Both the position numbers and the translations under genes were made by a program. Positions 1 to 12,969 of a stretch of 64,000 nucleotides of DNA are shown piece after piece (the stretch's first letter is position 1; each line of letters starts with the position of its first letter). The notes under the pieces are model-generated. The model was not told where the DNA came from. It made no database searches and worked only from the letters and a program-made list of their open reading frames with translations. The DNA lies in assembly GCA_905221605.1 (NCBI GenBank), contig CAJNDS010002504.1, positions 206,001-270,000 on the forward strand, read 5' to 3'. The DNA comes from Symbiodinium natans. Taxonomy: Eukaryota; Sar; Dinophyceae; Suessiales; Symbiodiniaceae.

Positions 1-720
1 AACGCCGAGCATAGCCTCGGGGCCTGCATCGTCGCGTTGTGCTCAAAGGCGGGGTCTACGAGTCGCAGTCGCCATATTTGAACAGCCGGAGCTGCCGGGC
101 GAAGATGAAGCGCTGCGGAAATGACCCGATCGGACAAGCACCGCTACTAATGCTGCTAGGCTACTGGGCGCTCAGGAGATCTCAGGATGGATTAGGCAGT
201 GAATGGCAGAGAGCAGAATCCGATGATGGTTTAGGTTTCGGGGTTCAGGTGAGGGTAAAACCCTCAACCCCCGAAACCCGCTCGAAACCCCAAGTGGGCA
301 GCTGCTCATAAAGCACAAGGGCCCATACCTCAGAAAAATTTAAAGAAGGTAAGGGACCATACCACGCGAGCATGAAAGCCTAGAGAGATTCGGGTAACAG
401 GGAACTAGGAACTTAAATATAGGCCGACTCTCTAAGAAGATGTCGCTCACCTGGCACTGCGGAGAATCCACCAACAAGAACTGGCCTGACAGGTTTAGGT
501 ACTTCCACTAGCATATCCTTTCTGCTTGCTAGAACTCTGGTTTGTATATGAGCAAAGAGGCGCCGTTTTCCTTCCAATCTCTGCTGGAAGAGTGAAACTA
601 CCCATTAAACACCTATCAAGAATTGCAGCGCCCACTTTCCTTCCAACAGCTGCCTGTTGCCGTCGGCAGGTTCATCTGCACAGAAAGGCTCTTTGATGCT
701 CTTTGGCAATCCCGCAACGC

Positions 721-1481
721 TCACGGACGCCTGTCTGGCTTCATCAAGTCAGCCAACGCTCGGCTCAGCTCTAGTGGCTCAGCTCTCATGCGCAACTTCC
801 GACTATTGTGAGCGCCCAGCTCGCGAAGCATGTATTCAGTATCATTCCACAAGCGAAGCACAACCAAGCCTGGTGGCTCGTGCACTTGGTCACTCAGCCT
901 ACCATACAATAAAGACCTGGACACTGCTGGAAACGACTCATTGAGAGGGGGCTCCAGTGACATGTTTGCCCAGGAAAGAAAAGCTCGCCACACACTCGAG
1001 TTGTTCTGCAAATACTTGTTCATGCCGCTGTTTGTCTTGGAAAGCGGGGCAGTCAGACGCGTTGCTTGAAAAAAGGCCCACACATCTTTGAGCAAAGCCT
1101 CCAACCAAAACCTTGAACTTACTGACAAGTACTTGAGCTGCAGCAATCTGTATTTGGGAGCAGCCTCCTCCAAAGCTTCTCGAATCTCATTCTCCTTCTC
1201 CTTGTCTGCAAGGGCCAAGGCAACGCGTGTAACGTTCTCATCATATAGCCCGTCGCGTTAAGCAAAGTTTGCGCCGTCGTCACTGTAAGCAGCGTTGGGG
1301 CTTTTGGGTTTTGCAGCTTGAAGCGTTTGCCATGCTTCATCCCAACGAAAGCGTCTTTAAGCTCCACGAGCACCACCACAGCATAGACACAGGCAAAGGA
1401 ACGACGCAGCATGTTCCGCATTACCAGTTCTGTACATTGACTATTTGTGCTGACAGGCAAGAAATGTCTAAAGACAAGCAC
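721..1481 (-). CDS. Fragment of an unidentified gene (exon-like coding stretch)
   Basis: I do not recognise the product. The minus strand holds a protein-like stretch rich in Lys/Glu (KEKENEIREALEEAAPKY) that would form a charged helix, and it reads on for about 165 codons to 721. A good intron donor (TCA|GTAAGT) lies just after the LLQLKYLS segment near 1120, so the tail of this open frame may be partly intron. Directly upstream a second frame (1119-1481) reads KDAFVGMKHGKRFKLQNPKA and would join the first only through a frameshift or a splice. It has the same orientation as the kinase gene starting at 11.6 kb and lies about 2.9 kb beyond that gene's end. Start and full exon set are unresolved. 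Confidence 0.38.
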
Positions 1482-4340
1482 AGTGCTGATGCGAGCAAGC
1501 CCTTCTCAAATGACGGGCAAAGTGGCATGGAATCTGACACTCAGGTCGCGCGCCTTCACAAGGACGTAGCTAATGCCCAGGAAGCACGTGGCAGCTTCAG
1601 AAACTTGACCCGCCTACATGCCTCAGAAAAGCTGTCACATGCTGTCACCTCCTGCACTTCCCAATGTGGTCAACAACCCACGCTGCAGCTGCATGCCGGT
1701 CCACTACAGGATGCTCCCCTCTTGCTATGCCCAAAACTCGTCCCGGTTCTCACCCGTCGATGGGGAATACCTGTATAGAAGGGTGTGTTTGTGTGTGTGT
1801 GTTGCCACTCAGTAGAGCAGCCACTCTACATTTCATTCTAAGAAGTTTTTTGGGGTTGCGCGCTTGCTACGACCTGCAAACCCCCTCAACGCCCCCGAAA
1901 GCTCGAAACCCCCAGCCAAACTGGTCGTGGGTCTGAGGAGGAACCGAAGCCTGCTGGGAGTGCAGACTGCCATGGCCACGGTCACAACAGGGTTTATGTG
2001 GGGAATTTATGGTTTGCCAGGGCGGGGATCTAGCGGTTAAAGGGGGCATCTAGGCAGTTTAGAGGGTGTCGATTTTTGCGAGGGCATGCTTTACTTGTTT
2101 TGGGAAGGTTTCAGGAGCTATGAGGGCTCCTGATCTGTCTGCAGAGTAAATCGAGAAAAACGGTGCACTGCTTGAGAAGCTCAGCTTGGCTGATCTTGAC
2201 ATGAACCATAGCGGGGTTCAGGGTTTAGGGTTTAGGGTACAAGCAAGTTGCAGCCATCATTGTACGAGGGCATTTAGATGGGGTTTGAAGGCGCACTATA
2301 TTCCAAAGCTGTGCGACTTCGGTATTGTGTACTGGATCCAGGATCATCCGTGAGCACCAAACTTGGTTCATCCGTGACCCCCGATAGGCCCATCAAAGTT
2401 TGACCACCCCTCTGGGACTTAACAGATCCAAAACGGGCCGAAAAAAAACGGACCACCCGTGACCACCGAAAAGCAAAAGTGACACCAGTTCCGAAACCGC
2501 GGCATTCACTATCCACCCACAGGCAAAGGCAGACAAGTGGAGACGAGCTCCAAAAGCAGCATTCACCACCTACACCGACCTCTGCAAGAATCCTCTGTCA
2601 GCGTCCGCCAGGCCACCCTACGCCTTATCAAGCCATGTGGGACTCAACGCGCTTTCTCAACCTTTCTCAATTTCTGTCAGCGAAAATCCAATCCATGGGG
2701 TCGCTTCGTCCTGTCACTGGCTTAGCCTCGCTGCGGGTGGTGAAACGACAGTTCCGCAGCGTGCCGACAAGTCGAGAAGAGCCACGGCATGGAGTCCCAA
2801 AAAAAACCGAGGCCCAGGTGTCTAAAGCTTCACGTCACCCTCAGCCTAAAATGGTGTTTGGGACTCCTCGGTGATAAAGCAACTGCAAAACACTCTCATG
2901 GCCTTGAACCTGCTCCTGAATGTTGGGTTGTTCATGGTTGTTCGGATCGGATGGGCCGGCATTTTGTTGTGAGGGAGTGCCGAGGTTTAGGGGCTCGTGA
3001 TCTTCAAATTCGCATGTTTGAGGTTCGAGAGGTCTCAGATGTAGGAAGCTTCGAACTGCCCGTAGGAGTGCCTCTGCTGTCCTCTGCTGTCAAAACAAAC
3101 CCGCTGACACCTCGAATGCAATGAGGACACAACTGCTGTTATCACCAAAGAAAGGCAGTCCACGTGTGGAAAGACTGAGCCCTACTTCCGTCTGCGGCAC
3201 TCCTCGTAGCAGTAAAACCTACACCTAAGCTCCCGAAACTTCAGAGCTGCCAGCGTTTCACTCAATGCGCTCATCGGCGGCCAGGTGTCACCGGTGGAAG
3301 CACACCTCAAAGTAGAACTGGGGTTTACGTTGGTTCTCATTGACCGTTCTAGAATCCCTGACCACATTAGACCTTGTGACTGTCCCAACCCTTCCGTCCT
3401 TCGTCTCATACCATGCTACAGCCAGGGTCTGATTGCGGTAGATGCGCTAAATCGCTGGCGCTCATTGCACACGATTTGCACACGCCTACCATTCCCAAAC
3501 CTTGCAGATGGGGGCGCCGTACCGTTCCTCCAGACCCTCGGGGCTTCGGGGTATGAAAGCACGGGACTTCAGGTTTGAGACGTCACCCCATCCGCCGATT
3601 TCCCAGGCCGAAAACATTTGGTGTGGACCAAGCCACCTCCTTTATTTGACACCCGGCGGCCAAAGTCCACAGCCCGTTTAGCTTCCAGGGCCCCGTTAGG
3701 CCCCGTTAGGCCCCGTTTGGCCTCACCTCATGGTCCCTCAGCCCTAATTTCGTGGAATTGAATTTCTTTTTCCACCCCGAAAAAGAACCCCCTACGTAAC
3801 TTGTTTTTGCTTGACGTGTGGGGGTGTGGTCAGGGTCTCAAGGCTCGAGGCTTGAAAGCTTCGGAGAGAAACCTTCTGACAATTTGGGCTCTGATCTGCA
3901 GGCCGCTCCGAGGCGGCGCGCAAGTGTTTCGAGGTTTTGAAGGGTTGAAGGGTCTAAGGGTTTAAGGGTCCAAGCGTCTTGGGGGTCCTCCCGCTCAAAG
4001 GCCCTAAAGCAGCACACAGTCGTTCACATGCCTTAACTGTGTAACTCTTAAAGCTTGATGTAGCAAAATGAAAGAACCCACAAAACAAGACGTTTCAGGA
4101 TGCTCACAGTGAGGCTGCGGCAGCTACTTTAGCAGCTCCGTGATGCCCCGCGCGTCCAGCAACTGCGGGCGAGTCGGGGCTTAGCACGGCTGGCATCAGC
4201 ACATCGGAAATTTGAGGTTGGCTTCTGGATTGGGTTCTTGGCAGCCTGTGTGTGGAATCCAGTGTTCAGGAGCTAAGGCTTGCAAGAGCACCCCCTCAAA
4301 CTCCTCAAGACAAGCCTACATTCCAAGCCCAACGTTGCTC
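1482..4340. other. Intergenic stretch, no gene supported
   Basis: I see no coherent coding exon here on either strand. The stretch holds a short (GT)n run near 1780-1803, a degenerate telomere-like patch (GGGTTTAGGGTTTAGGG) near 2218-2238, and triplicated GGCCCCGTTAGG/TTTGG words near 3690-3720. The open frames present have the composition of chance frames in GC-rich DNA. Confidence 0.5.
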
Positions 4341-7300
4341 CTAAATCCTACAAGTACCCTGTGCCTTGGCGTCCCGCTGCTGGATCTCCGGGTGAAACTT
4401 CCAGCACCTGGCAGAGAAAGATCAGATGACCTTCAGATCACCGCCCCACACGAAAAGCCCTGAAAGCCCCGAAATCGTCTGCAGCGGTCCAGGAGAATAT
4501 GGCCGGGATGCTCGGCGTAGATGTAGTTCTGCAGCAACCTCTTTGTTGGCGTGAACCTTTGCGCAGCTTTGCCGCAGCGGTTGGAGAGTATGGCTGGATG
4601 TATCAGCCCCGAGTTGGGAGATGAAATCTACTCTGAGGCGGCTTTTTCTTGAGGGCTGAGGGCAGATGCACATCTGGGAGCAGGACTTGTCGAAGCCCCA
4701 ATCGACCGGATTTTCGGCCACTGGCTCGTCGTCAGGCATGTGAAGCGTTTCATAATACCTGGCCGCTGTCGCATGGCATGTGAAGTGCCAGGATCGGGGC
4801 GCAAGCAGCGAAACCCAAGAGTCACAGAATGATGCAAAAGGGTTTTGGGGTGTAGGCGGTATCAGGGGCTCCAGTCTTAGGAAAGCCAGAAAAATGTCAG
4901 ACGCCTTGAAGATTCCTGGCAGCACCCAAACTTACATGAGCTTCCACACCCGGGGCACGGCAGCACTAGGCACTCTGGAATCGTCGCCCTCTTGGTCGGG
5001 TTGAAAGTCAGCCTTTTGGGAACCGCATGTTTGAGGCTCCTTGAGAGGTGGTTTAACGTTTAAGAAGTTTAAGGTCTCGTCTTTCGAGAAACTCAGGCCG
5101 GGTTTCCATGAAGCCGAGAAGAAGCAGAATCGACAACAGCACAAGAATAACCTCTGAACTAAATTTCCACCATGTCGGCCTAACTGGCCTAACTGCAAAT
5201 TGCTTTAGACTTTAACGTCTGAAAGCGTGCGGAACTTGGTTTGCGATGGGTCTTCTGGGCCCCGTCCCCTGAGTGTCCGGCATCCGCTCAATTGCAAAGA
5301 TGCCCGCATCTGTCGCCTGGCACAAGCACTGACAAGCACTGACAAGCACTGATAGCGGAGCCGATATTAGGGTTTTGGACATTGGCGAGACGAAAGGGGC
5401 GAACTTCAAGATGCTCTCCTGCAAAGATCGTGGCCGCGAAAGCAGGCTCACTAGAGGTCGCGGCTGCGAAGAATTCTGGCGATGTTCGGGTGATTCTGAG
5501 TGAGCTTATTCAGGAGGAAGAAGGAAACTGACGGATGTTGTCCCTCTCGTTGGCTGGAAGTTCACTGTTCCCAGTGAAGTGCGAAGAGCATCCCCTGTAT
5601 CGCCATCAGAGCAGATCAGGGTCAAGACATGCCAAGACGGTGGAGCCGTCTTTACACTCTTTGCGGGTGCTAGTTGCATCTTCAAGAAAAAGGACCTGAC
5701 AGCCTGGTACATAGGCCATTCTTGCTACAGCCCCCTAAACCCAAGATGCCCAGGACTTGCAGCCGCCCAAGGCGGGGAATCCAGCAGTGAGTGCAATTCA
5801 ACGACAAGTGCATCTCGGATCGATGCTTGCACTTTAGGGCTCGGTTGAGGATCAGGCTATGACCGTAGCCCGAGGCCCCCAAGAAAGCGCCTTGGGATAG
5901 ACCGATTTCCAGCTCTGCTTGGTGCAGGGAGGGACCTGGAAGGCGAGCTCGACTTGGACACCACGGCTTAGCCAAGGATTTGTGCACACTGGTGGGGAAT
6001 GTTGAGTCTCCACGCCTGGCTACAAGCATTAATGGCTTTGTTGGAGCTCAATCAGCTCAGTGAATGTTCCCAGCACCACTAAGTGGCTTCAAGGCTAGGT
6101 AAGATCGCTAGCGATTGCCAGTTCCTTTTAATCCAGAAACCTCTCCTCTTTGGCTTAAGACACCACTCCGCACCTTCTTGATGAAGTTCCTGGCGGGGCT
6201 CCGAGGAGGCAGCCAGACCAGGTCTTCCTGCGGTCTTGTCGGGACGCATGTTTGCCAACCTTCTTCTCAAGAAAGCCGCAGCGACGTCTCTGCGGTTGCC
6301 GCACGGATGTAGCATGCAACACTAAGATGATCCGATGTCATGTCGCAGGACGGACAGCAATGGTGTCCTCCGAGGGTGTGCCCACAACTGCTAAGATCTT
6401 CTTGATTTGGTCGAGGTGGTCCTCCCGAGCAAGGAAGCTTCTAGCGAGATCGTGCTTCGGCGAAGGCAATGAAGCTCCAAGTAACAGCTTCAGAACACCA
6501 ATGATCATGAAGAAGCCTTCAGTCCTTCAAGCAAGCCTCACTCAATCTACAGTCTTTTTGTGAGTCCTCCTAAAACACAGCACGTATGACCTTAATGTGT
6601 TCCTCCAAGACAGCGGTTTCTACAGCCCAACCGCGACTCACTGGCCTTGCCAGTGAAGATAGGCTTGCGGCCGATCAACTCGCAAAGAATGCACCTTGGA
6701 TCCACAAACATTTCTTGCGAACCCACCCCCCGAGACGCGGCCCAACCCGAACCTAAGGGCCTAAGTCCCATTAAATTTAGGCCCTATGGTACACCAAGAC
6801 TTGAAGCTCAAGTCTAAGCAGCATTTGAACAGAGTCCCTACCCCAGGGGGCATACCCGACCGACCACACATCGATGGACTTGGTGTACTCCGATGCCAGC
6901 AACACCACCTGGCGTGCAGCTTGCCTAAGCCAAAGGAGGAGACCTAAGTTGCTGCTACCAACTCGGCTTGAAAAGATTGTCTTCCTGCGCTTCATCCCAC
7001 GTGAAACTGTGACGAATCTGCTCTTTGCTTCCGCTGTGCAACCCGGGGTGCAGCAGAAAACCAACAGAAACTCCCCCTAAAGGCTCCCGTAAAGGAACGA
7101 ATTTAGGACTGTCAGCCAGAAGCCTCCGGAGCTCTGTACCACCTGGTGACCACATAGTCTGTCAGGGTTGGGTCGTCCTGGCCAGGCTCACCCTGGACTT
7201 ATGTTGGGGAATGGGGGTGGTCCTGGGCAATTGCCACATACACAAAGAAAAAGAAGCGTAATGAAGGGGTCTCACAAGTCAGTACAAGCAACCGGAAATG

Positions 7301-10300
7301 ATGACGGACAAGCAACGACCCCAGCAGGGTTTCAGGTTTGACTCAAACAGTGTGGCTGCTGAAGCTGTCACCACAACCTAAGGCACACTGCTCTTCCTGA
7401 AAGCGTGAAAACCAAAAGCCCTCACGCTCTATGCAAAAACCCGGTTCCGTGAAGTTTTTGGCTCCCCTGCGCTGCTTATGGCCAAATCGCGGTGGACAAC
7501 AATCAGGCAATCAATTGGGACCCGAACGCGACAGAACTTTAAAACGGCTTCTTGGCCTCGTCGTTCCCGAGTCCACGAGCCAGACCAAAATCGCAAATTT
7601 TGAGGTCGCAGTTCTTGTTCACCTGGCTTCCACGCAGTGCTTAGGCAGACGCATGCCGCCCCACTTCAGGGGTTCCTGCCCAACTCTGGATACTCGAGCA
7701 TTCGGAGCCCATGCCAGACCGCCACCCCAAGCACGCAAGCTGTACCAGGATGTTGGCAGGCTTGAGATCACGGTGCACCACGTTCGCGCCTCAGAGCATG
7801 TAGGGGTGGCTGTTCGGAAGTTCGCTCGGCTGGTCTTCAAGGGATTGACAAGGTGGCCGATGACAACTTGCAAGGACTCCGCGTTCTCTGAATGTGTCGG
7901 TTTAGGGTCTCAAGAATTAGTATTTAGTGGTTTCGAGGCTTCGGGTCAGGATGACGTTGGGCTAAGACTGGGCCCTGCGCTGTGGAGGTACAACAATCCA
8001 CGAAGGATCTGGTAGGAGAAGTACCTGAAAACGTCCGCAACCGCAATGGCCTAGATGTCCGAACATGTACGCCTTGCTCGAAAGCCAAAACGAGCTCATC
8101 TCGAACACGACTGACACGGGCAGAAGGCTAATCATTCCTTGAACACCTTCCTGGCCCTCTGAGACCAACCATGGCAGCACAAACCTCTGCAGGGGGCACT
8201 GGTGGTGCTCGTCGTTCAAAACCTGCAACCGCAAAGGCAATCGGACGATCTACGCTGCACGTTGGATGCAAAGCATTCTGGGTGCACTCTGCCAATGCGC
8301 TGGGCACCTAAAGCAGACCTTTCGATTGCGCTCGACAAATAAACAACCAAGATCCAGAAACCAACTCTTTCACCTCAGCCCGCCTGCTTTGAGTAAATGA
8401 CCCGATGCAGATCTGTCTCCATCAAGTCCGTTACCTCCAGCGCTTCCGGGTTTAGAAGGTTTCTGGGGCTTCACAACAAATTTTTGTCCTTGAAAGACTC
8501 AGACAGGTCAGACAAGATGTGGGTGTGGGGTGCACGGTTGTCGTCCTGATTGTGCGGCCCAGCTATGATATCATGTGCATGGACACTTTTGGGTCAGAGC
8601 GGAGCGGAGGAGTTGAGCCAAGGCGCAATGTAGATGTCATCGAAGTCAGGATGTTCTGCACAAAAGCAGACTGCACTTGAGAGGGCACCGTACTGTTTAT
8701 TGCTCTTACACAGGCCCGCATAGGCCCGCGTCCCAGCCTCGCCCCTTAAAAACTGCTTCGAAACAGAAGGTCTGTTTGACGGCTGAGGTTAGGGAGGACA
8801 GCCGAACTGAATCGCACTGAGCTCCGTCCTGGCGGGTACATGTCCAGGATGCTGATGATCTGAGGACAGCTGGGGCGCGGCTGGGGCTAAGATTGAAAGG
8901 TGCAGGACCGGCCAAGTTTTCCCAACACCCGAAGCCCCCCCAAGGAAGCCCAAGGATCCTCAAAGCCAAGTCCTCGCAAGAGCCTTCTGAAGTGAGGTCC
9001 CCGCAGCCCCCCACACCACACCCCCCACCCCAAAAAAAAAGCAATAGGAGAGAGTAAGTGAGTCTGAGGGTGCGGCATTGTCATGCCTGAAACTTCGCAG
9101 CAGCTTGACCTGCCAAAATCAAACACTAGGGGGCTTTAGTGACCCTGCCGTGTACTAGATGGAGATCATACGGCATACGAGTAGGGTTTGGTACTCCAGG
9201 TTTGGGGCTGTTGTCCTTGGAACCGGACTCTGCAATGGGCTCAGATGCAGAGCGGGATTCTTCAGCAGGGCCCCGAAGGAAAAGCCATGCGTCACATCGG
9301 GCCGTAAGGTTCAGGACTCCGGGTTCGTGTGGCCTCTCGCAGGATGCGCTTACCATCCACTAGGTCGTGGAAGGCATCCGTGATCTTCTTCACCTCCGGC
9401 AAAGGGTCAGGGTCTTCATGTTGACTTGGCATGTAATCCCCCCCCGGCCAAGAAAGACTCGTGGCCGTAGTATGACCCTCAATCTTCTGCAAAGGACGAG
9501 GTGTAAACCCCCCTCCGCGCACTTCAGCTCTTGAAGCTTAAGCCCAAAATGACAAAGATTAAACCCACCATATCCGCAAAATCCATTTAAACTGAGTACG
9601 CAAAACAGAAGAGCTACGACTGTTAGTTTACAGGATTTGCTTCGGGGCCCCGGCTGCCAGCTTTGTACCGCTTTTCGGATCCTGGCACCCAGCGCCAACA
9701 GCATAAATCTCTTCCCCAGGCCCAAGCTTGCAGGTTAGAAGCACTGCTTTCTTTTTCCTTTTTTTACGTGGCACCCGCACGGGGAACCCAAAAATCCCTT
9801 GAACTACCCCGGAAGGCCCCGCGACAGGATGCCCGGAAACGCCTCAAGTTCCGGCTGGAAGGCTAATGGGTAGTCAGTCATATGTACTGCAACGTTTCTT
9901 TGGTGACATCCGTCGTTCGTCGGACCACAAAAACCACTTCAAGCAGCACATGAAAACCTAGACACACACACACACACACACACACAAGCTGCTCCCGATG
10001 TAGCCGCTCGATTCTGGTCACGACCATATTCCAGGCATTCCCTACCCATGCAAGTGCTCAACATAGTTCGACTTTGTTCAGGAGCTTTCAAAATCACCAA
10101 GTCTCCATGAGCAACTGTACACTGTGGACAACAATAACCAAACAACGGTGAAGGCAAACCACCACGTCAACTCCTTCTAAGCACCCAGCAGACCCACAAT
10201 TGCGGTGGCGATGCGACGAGCTTCCCCATCCATGAAAGCGATGTATGGCCCGCCGCTTTCAAAGCGATTGAGGCAGGCAACCTCAGAGCCTTCAAGGATT

Positions 10301-11635
10301 TATCAGCTATCAGTGACTATCAGCGTTACCGTAGCAGCTGTAGCAAGTTCTGCTACAGCTGATTTCCTTCGAGATCGCTGCGGCTTTGACCGAAGCGCGC
10401 CGCGCCATGCCCACAAGGGAAATCAAAATAAATCAAAGCTTTCCTCCTACTTCCATGTCATCTCAAGGCGCCCTCAGCAGGAACAACTCCGCACACACGC
10501 CCTTTAGCACCACATGGTGTACACACCCTCGGCCCAACTCTAGGGTCCTGGAAGGAGGCGACGGTGCCGTAAGCTCCTGAGCCCACCTTGCAGGGGTGCA
10601 GGGCTTTGGGTTGTGGCTGGGGCATTTCGGGCCAACTGGCAGCAAAGATCCCCCTTTGACTTTGGAGCCGAGATACAGTGTAGATGTTGTTGCATCTAAG
10701 GCGTTGAGTGCTCATGGTGTTGGTGCATACAAGGCAGAGCTGTTGCTTCAACGTTGATAGTGCACATCTGTGGACACTTCGGAGGTCTGGGATCTGCTAT
10801 TGTCAATGTTGTGCAGAGAGAATGCATACCCTGTAGACTCTAGAAGTTTGCATGAATGTAGGTGTCTCTGCTATCTACACAGCATCGCATCTCTGCGGCA
10901 TCTGTAGCACATGCAGATTTCAGAGGTCTCGTGGCTTTCTCTTACAGCACAAAGGAGGCTGCCTACGACAGCAAAGAACAGTGTGAGTCACAACAAAAAA
11001 CAGATTAGACAAGACAGCTGTCAAAAACACTTCGAGCGCAGGTCCCTTGGGCAGCTGGGCAGCTTGGGCAGTTTGGGCGGCTTGCGGGTTCAGGAGTTGA
11101 AGATTTCAGCTGTCCGGCCACCTTCTTGATGAGTTCAAGATGCGCTGGCACCTTAAACTTCACCTGCGAGCAAAGCGATCGTGATGCCTCCTAGGCCAGT
11201 AGTCTACCACTGTATCAACACCACCGTCATCATTGACATCATGCACATCGTGTGTATCCTGCTCCTGCCTGTTGAGTGTCTCAGTCAGCTGCAGGATCTG
11301 TGTAAGCCCGACGCAAATCGCATCCTATCCTAGCCATGACAAACACAACAAATATCAAGCCGGCAGATGGCAAAAGGCAACGCACAAATCGACAACACCA
11401 GAAAGCCTGGTTTGGGATCGCAGAACAGAGGATCAGGAAGCAGAAGACAAGAAGCAAGCCACACCCCGAGAAAGCAATGCCACGCTATTTGGCCGCTGCC
11501 GTCTCCCACCCACACAGTGAAGAAAACTCTGAGCAACAAGTCCTCAGGAGACTCACAGACTGGCAGCTCTCTCAAGGCAACCCTGAGCGCGACCTTGCCA
11601 TCGATGACGACCTCTTTCCAGGCCGTGGCCGGCAT
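4341..11635 (-). CDS. MAP kinase (TDY-type), 24 short exons
   Basis: Cytosolic/nuclear Ser/Thr protein kinase of the MAPK (CMGC) family, acting at the end of a phosphorylation cascade. Exons (minus strand): 11635-11594, 11163-11122, 10586-10548, 9681-9655, 9393-9334, 9109-9077, 8859-8829, 8655-8627, 8434-8384, 8222-8200, 8024-7981, 7789-7746, 7622-7557, 7177-7124, 6908-6856, 6694-6646, 6421-6368, 6227-6174, 5935-5891, 5316-5282, 5012-4959, 4758-4687, 4556-4512, 4407-4341. They sum to 1113 nt, 370 codons plus stop, all phases matching. Visible motifs: Gly loop GSGAYG (30-35), ATP Lys 52 (LAVKK), helix-C Glu 70, HRDLKPAN (146-153), DFG (166-168), activation motif TDY (183-185), TRWYRAPE (188-195), DVWSVGC, and a C-terminal common-docking segment DDEP. 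Every catalytic residue is present, so it should be active. The start ATG ([10 protein letters not shown]) follows a trans-splice-like acceptor. The last exon could be followed by another (AAG|GC), which leaves the C-terminal few residues uncertain. Confidence 0.95.
10336..10362. repeat. Perfect 11-bp inverted repeat in MAPK intron 3
   Basis: CAGCTGTAGCA and its exact reverse complement are separated by five bases, giving a strong hairpin on either strand. It lies inside the longest intron (866 nt) of the MAP kinase gene. Confidence 0.8.
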
Positions 11636-11651
11636 CGCCGAACGCCCTGTC

Positions 11652-11680
11652 CTTTGGAAAACAGAATGAAGAACAGCAGG
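11652..11680 (-). promoter_or_regulatory. Probable spliced-leader acceptor of the MAP kinase gene
   Basis: On the minus strand a pyrimidine-rich tract ends in AAAG 16 bases before the kinase ATG at 11635. Dinoflagellate mRNAs receive a trans-spliced leader at such AG sites; that this one is used is inference. No leader sequence itself is present. Confidence 0.5.
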
Positions 11681-12799
11681 TGGTTTCGATCGGATTTTGG
11701 GGCCTTTGGGGTACGTCAGCGTAGGGGCATATGCCAGCAATAAGGATCCTGGGACTCATGGTCAGTCTTTGTCACAGCATCTCAGTCCACAGACTCCGTA
11801 TCCCTAAACCCTAAACCCTGAGCCCTAAATGAACGGCCTTTTGCGCTTCCGTGGTCCGACCGCAGCTGGCTACCTGGCAATTCACCCTCATCTTCGCTGC
11901 AGATGCCGAGACATGCTGAGACCCCCCCCCTGCTTGGGCGTAAGCCTCTCTAAGCGCTTCGGACATCTTGCCCTTAAACCTCCCCGAAATTTTCCCAAAA
12001 CCTCTTAAACACCTCTCAAACCTTGCAACCCGAAACTTCCTACACCTCAAGCTCATAAACCCTGAGGTCTAGATGTGCCAGTATGCAAAACTGTGCACAA
12101 GCAACAATGCAACAAAGCGGCCGGCCTCCCGTAAAAGTGGACCGCTCCACTGTGTATGGCTATTGCTGGTGGTAATGTTTGAGCAAAAAGTCGGTGGCGG
12201 CCGAGCTCAGGCTTGGCGACTTAAGGACTCTTAAGGCCTCCAACTCGAAAATGAGAGCAGCCAGAAGGGGGGGGGGGGCAAAAGAAAGAGACCTGCTCTC
12301 AACCCAATCCATGGCTAAAGTCTCACGGCGACCCCATCTGTCTCCACGCGCAAACATCCCCAAGACCCAAACATCCACCTCTCACGCACCCTTTTTGCTC
12401 AGAACTCCTCCAGGCGCTCCTCTGCATCGCTGAGGAGTCCAGACCCCTCCGCGCCCAGCTCCTCCGAGGGCCTCTTGGTATGCGGAAGGGGTGCGGAGTT
12501 GGGGTTTTGAGGTTTGGGAATGTTTTTGGGGCGTTGGTCCAGGCCTCTGCTACCCTCAGAAAGGGTGTTGAAGAATCAACGAACTCCCAATCTCTACCAA
12601 CATACCCCGAGAATTCTACAGCCTTTGAGAAAAGCACCGCCCAGTCAGCCCTAAGCCCAAGAACTCCTCTCCAGCCTCACGCCCCCTTAACCCTTAAGGG
12701 CCCTCAACCCTAAACCCTCAACCCTAAACCCTAAGCCCCCGCATCCTGAACCCTCGGGCCCAGGCGGCGCGGTCTCCGGCAGCTCCGCCGTGGCCAGCG

Positions 12800-12881
12800 C
12801 TTTGAGGCGCTGAGAGGCCTCCTCGTTTCGGGCTGAGGGGACACTGGAGGGGCCCTGAGGGATTGTGAAAGTTCGGGGCAC
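12800..12881 (-). CDS. Candidate C-terminal exon of the PDI-like gene
   Basis: After a T-rich acceptor (CGTCTTAG) the minus strand opens with VPRTFTIPQ and continues as a Ser/Glu/Ala-rich stretch (ARNEEASQRLKALATAELPE). The phase fits the preceding PDI exon, which ends at 13349. A tail after the last thioredoxin domain is plausible, but the donor, the stop and an ER-retention signal could not be found, so this is tentative. The end given is approximate. Confidence 0.35.
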
Positions 12882-12969
12882 CTAAGACGTGAAAAAAGGG
12901 GGGGAATGACTGCTATGAGTTAAGGGCAAGTCGCCAAACTTGAGGCCGAAGCGGCGTGGGGTGCTATGG

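Noticed and set aside
5470-5510. NHPNIARI, reading like subdomain IV of a second kinase
   Set aside because: It sits in MAPK intron 19 with no other kinase block around it in a consistent order.
6555-6640. Minus-strand [11 protein letters not shown] after the kinase GRKPIFTGK exon
   Set aside because: It needs a 22-nt intron or a frameshift. The exon at 6421-6368 ([18 protein letters not shown]) joins in phase and matches the family.
10205-10310. Minus-strand reading [20 protein letters not shown] ending in a stop, protein-like and after an AG acceptor
   Set aside because: It lies inside MAPK intron 3 with no partner exon that fits. Skipping it gives the correct kinase, so it is probably a chance frame.
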